DNA of 33,792 bases, from assembly GCF_019966575.1 (NCBI RefSeq), contig NZ_JAINFK010000001.1:599734-633525 (forward strand), given 5' to 3'. A model generated the notes under the pieces. It was not told the origin of the DNA. It saw only the letters and a program-made list of their open reading frames with translations, and made no database searches. A program made the translations under genes and the position numbers. This stretch comes from Oricola cellulosilytica. Lineage in GTDB: Bacteria > Pseudomonadota > Alphaproteobacteria > Rhizobiales > Rhizobiaceae. Positions 32,113 through 33,792 of the stretch are shown piece by piece; position 1 is the stretch's first letter, and every line of letters begins with the position of its first letter.

Positions 32113-33792
32113 AGGACAGCCTTAATTCGGCAACCCAAATTACCCGCCGGACAGGAAATCGTCGATCCTGACGATCTCGGCATCTTCCCGCAGGAAATCC
32201 TCAACTGTCCCCCGTCCTCCGGCCCCGGAGACGTCAACCACTTCTAAAGACAAAGTCTTTTTGCTGGGCCCAACTGCGTCACCGTCTGCCGGTCTGGTCA
32301 CGAACATGTTCACAAAAGCTTCGATCGGCAAATTCGTTCGACCGTGCAGAGTGCCGCTCGCGCTCGCGGCGATACAATCGACAACGGCGGCGAAAACCAA
32401 GCGTCTGTCATCGCTATAAGTGTTTGAGGTGTCGATCCATCCGCAATGGGGCGTGCCCGTCTCGCCGTTTGGAGCCGGATCTGAGACCATTCCACCAGGA
32501 TTATTCAGCATTTCGTAGCGGTAGACGTCATATCGTGAGGGCGTCACGCTCGCAGGCGTCGGGCCGCCGGGATAGCTGGACACGGCGTTGCGGATGGTAT
32601 CGACGGGTGCGGCGGGAGGAACGAAATTTGGATCATAGCCAGGATAGCTCGGATCGTAGCCATTAGGATCCTCAAGCGAATGATTGACGTACCAATAGGC
32701 ATCAATGTCCCAATCGGACGACGCGCTTATTCTTCCACCACCCATTACGATGTCAGTGCCGGTACCGCCAGGAAAACCCATTCCCATGGCTTTATCTGTT
32801 ACTAACGTATATTTATTACATGAACTTGCATCTGACGCACCCTTCCGACTGTTTCTCGCGGGCCGATAGAGCGGGTCTTTCGAGTATTTCTTGAAACCGG
32901 CTCTGTAGAGATCCAATCGGACGTTGATGCCATGCGCAACATTACCCCACGTGGCGCCGGGTTTGGTGGTATCAACTCTATCTCTCCCATAGCATGAATT
33001 CGGAGCCCCCGTTGCCAACGCTTTACCTAAGGCGCTTCCGCCCTTCTTGTCGCCCATCACAAGGAAGCCGAAATTGCCGGGAAATGCGGTCGACGGGCCG
33101 GCGATCTCCATCGTGACCTGGCGGCCATAGAAACTGCCATTGGCGAAAGCCGTGTTGATATCCGTGGGCTCGAAAGGATTGCAGATCCAGAGCGGCGCCA
33201 CTTCGCAGGCGGCTGCCGTGTAGGTCGCGATCGCGGCGGACCGGACATTGATCTGCGGTGCAACATTCAGAGGAAAGAGCAGATTAACGGCCTGGTCCTT
33301 GGACCAGACCCAGGCATATTGCGCCGCCTCCGACGAAGTCGTCAATTTCGACATGTCGATGGGCATGTCGTCGCTTGCCGGGATAGCCGTGAGAAACCGA
33401 ACCTCCACAGTGCTCGCGGCATCATTGTTGGGATCGTAGACAACGTGCAGTCGAGACCCCAGCCCGAAACCCGGTCCGCCGCCACTCATTGCCGACTGGT
33501 TTTCAACGAGCGTTTCAATCGCGAGTTTTGCCCGCGGTATCGCGTCGGACCGGCCATCGAGTTCGCGCGCGCCGGCCAGCGCCATAGCGTCAACCGCGTT
33601 TGCAAGGTCGGTGTTCAGATTCGCTATCCGCCCCGCATCGATCACGAACAGAGACGCCCCGATTATGAGCGGCATCGAGATCAGGGTCAGCGCAATCGCA
33701 TAACCATCCTGCTCGGCGACACATTTCCTCGCGCGCTTGAACATCATATCCAGCCTCGATCGAAACGTCGTCTGATCAGATTACTCCAGCCC
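32065..33792. repeat. Tandem duplication, unit 2 (runs off the window)
   Basis: Second unit of the direct repeat described at 30168-31890; the last 530 bases visible (33263-33792) are identical to 31361-31890. The right end of the unit lies beyond the window, so more copies could exist. Confidence 0.9.
32140..33747 (-). CDS. TadG-like pilus assembly protein, copy 2
   Basis: Paralogue of the gene at 30244, 535 residues. Residues 1-164 are identical to copy 1, including the membrane segment and Flp-type N-domain. Residues about 165-350 are clearly diverged (for example GFLVMGDKKGGSALG against GYLAVNGTGGNVLG, and RNSRKGASDASSC against KNKRKGTSQGNSC), and the C-terminal third is again close (YDPSYPGYDPNFVPPAAPVD, RYDVYRYEMLNNPG). 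Both copies keep full open frames, so both may be made. The gene is convergent with the copied tadE tail; its promoter region continues outside the window. Confidence 0.88.
   Translation of the reverse strand: MMFKRARKCVAEQDGYAIALTLISMPLIIGASLFVIDAGRIANLNTDLANAVDAMALAGARELDGRSDAIPRAKLAIETLVENQSAMSGGGPGFGLGSRLHVVYDPNNDAASTVEVRFLTAIPASDDMPIDMSKLTTSSEAAQYAWVWSKDQAVNLLFPLNVAPQINVRSAAIATYTAAACEVAPLWICNPFEPTDINTAFANGSFYGRQVTMEIAGPSTAFPGNFGFLVMGDKKGGSALGKALATGAPNSCYGRDRVDTTKPGATWGNVAHGINVRLDLYRAGFKKYSKDPLYRPARNSRKGASDASSCNKYTLVTDKAMGMGFPGGTGTDIVMGGGRISASSDWDIDAYWYVNHSLEDPNGYDPSYPGYDPNFVPPAAPVDTIRNAVSSYPGGPTPASVTPSRYDVYRYEMLNNPGGMVSDPAPNGETGTPHCGWIDTSNTYSDDRRLVFAAVVDCIAASASGTLHGRTNLPIEAFVNMFVTRPADGDAVGPSKKTLSLEVVDVSGAGGRGTVEDFLREDAEIVRIDDFLSGG

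Noticed and set aside
1-33792. CRISPR arrays, insertion sequences, tRNAs
   Set aside because: No regularly spaced short repeats, no transposase-like frame, and no cloverleaf with a GGTTCGAATCC-type arm were found on reading.

Overview
The window reads as chromosomal DNA of an alphaproteobacterium of the order Hyphomicrobiales (Rhizobiales). The evidence is gene order: the run fliI - small protein - flgB - flgC - fliE - flgG - flgA - flgI - motE - flgH - fliL - fliP - flagellin is the arrangement known from Sinorhizobium, Agrobacterium and Brucella, and motE, a DUF1217 protein and a short divergent FliM are also rhizobial traits. DNA is GC-rich with tightly overlapping genes. I see no tRNA, rRNA, insertion sequence or CRISPR array.

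Region 1 (1-15387) is a flagellar island with two divergent arms that start around 10344-10439. The leftward arm (minus strand) carries a DUF1217 protein, flgF, fliI, a 163-aa membrane-anchored protein, flgB, flgC, fliE, flgG, flgA, flgI, motE, flgH, fliL, fliP, and then a flagellin gene with its own structured leader, cut by the window edge. These encode rod, L/P-ring and export parts, the ATPase and the filament. The rightward arm carries motA (GTG start), fliM, fliN, fliG, flhB and a 161-aa unknown: stator, C-ring switch and export-gate switch.

Region 2 (15425-28281) is a Tad/Flp pilus locus. A minus-strand operon runs flp pilin, cpaB, cpaC (secretin), a short lipoprotein at the cpaD position, cpaE/tadZ, an L,D-transpeptidase, cpaF/tadA, tadB, tadC. 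Divergent from flp is the prepilin peptidase cpaA, whose first half has strikingly AT-rich DNA. Further on are two minus-strand unknown membrane proteins, a TadD-like TPR lipoprotein and a divergent AAA+ ATPase with its own promoter, followed by a likely small membrane protein.

Region 3 (28282-33792) holds a gene-free stretch of about 750 bp with a dense set of GC-rich hairpins (candidate structured RNA or long leader). Then come two TadE-type pseudopilin genes on the plus strand and, convergent to them, two tandem TadG-like genes. The TadG genes lie in a direct duplication of about 1.9 kb that also copied the last codons of the second tadE. The two copies share 530 bp of exact identity over the 5' end and upstream DNA but differ strongly in the middle, which looks like recent gene conversion or selection on one part.

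Together the window encodes two envelope-spanning surface machines side by side: a flagellum for swimming and a Tad pilus for tight adherence. The most unusual items are the structured RNA candidate before tadE, the mosaic tadG duplication, the composition break in cpaA, the L,D-transpeptidase inside the pilus operon and mutually exclusive hairpins in the flagellin leader.
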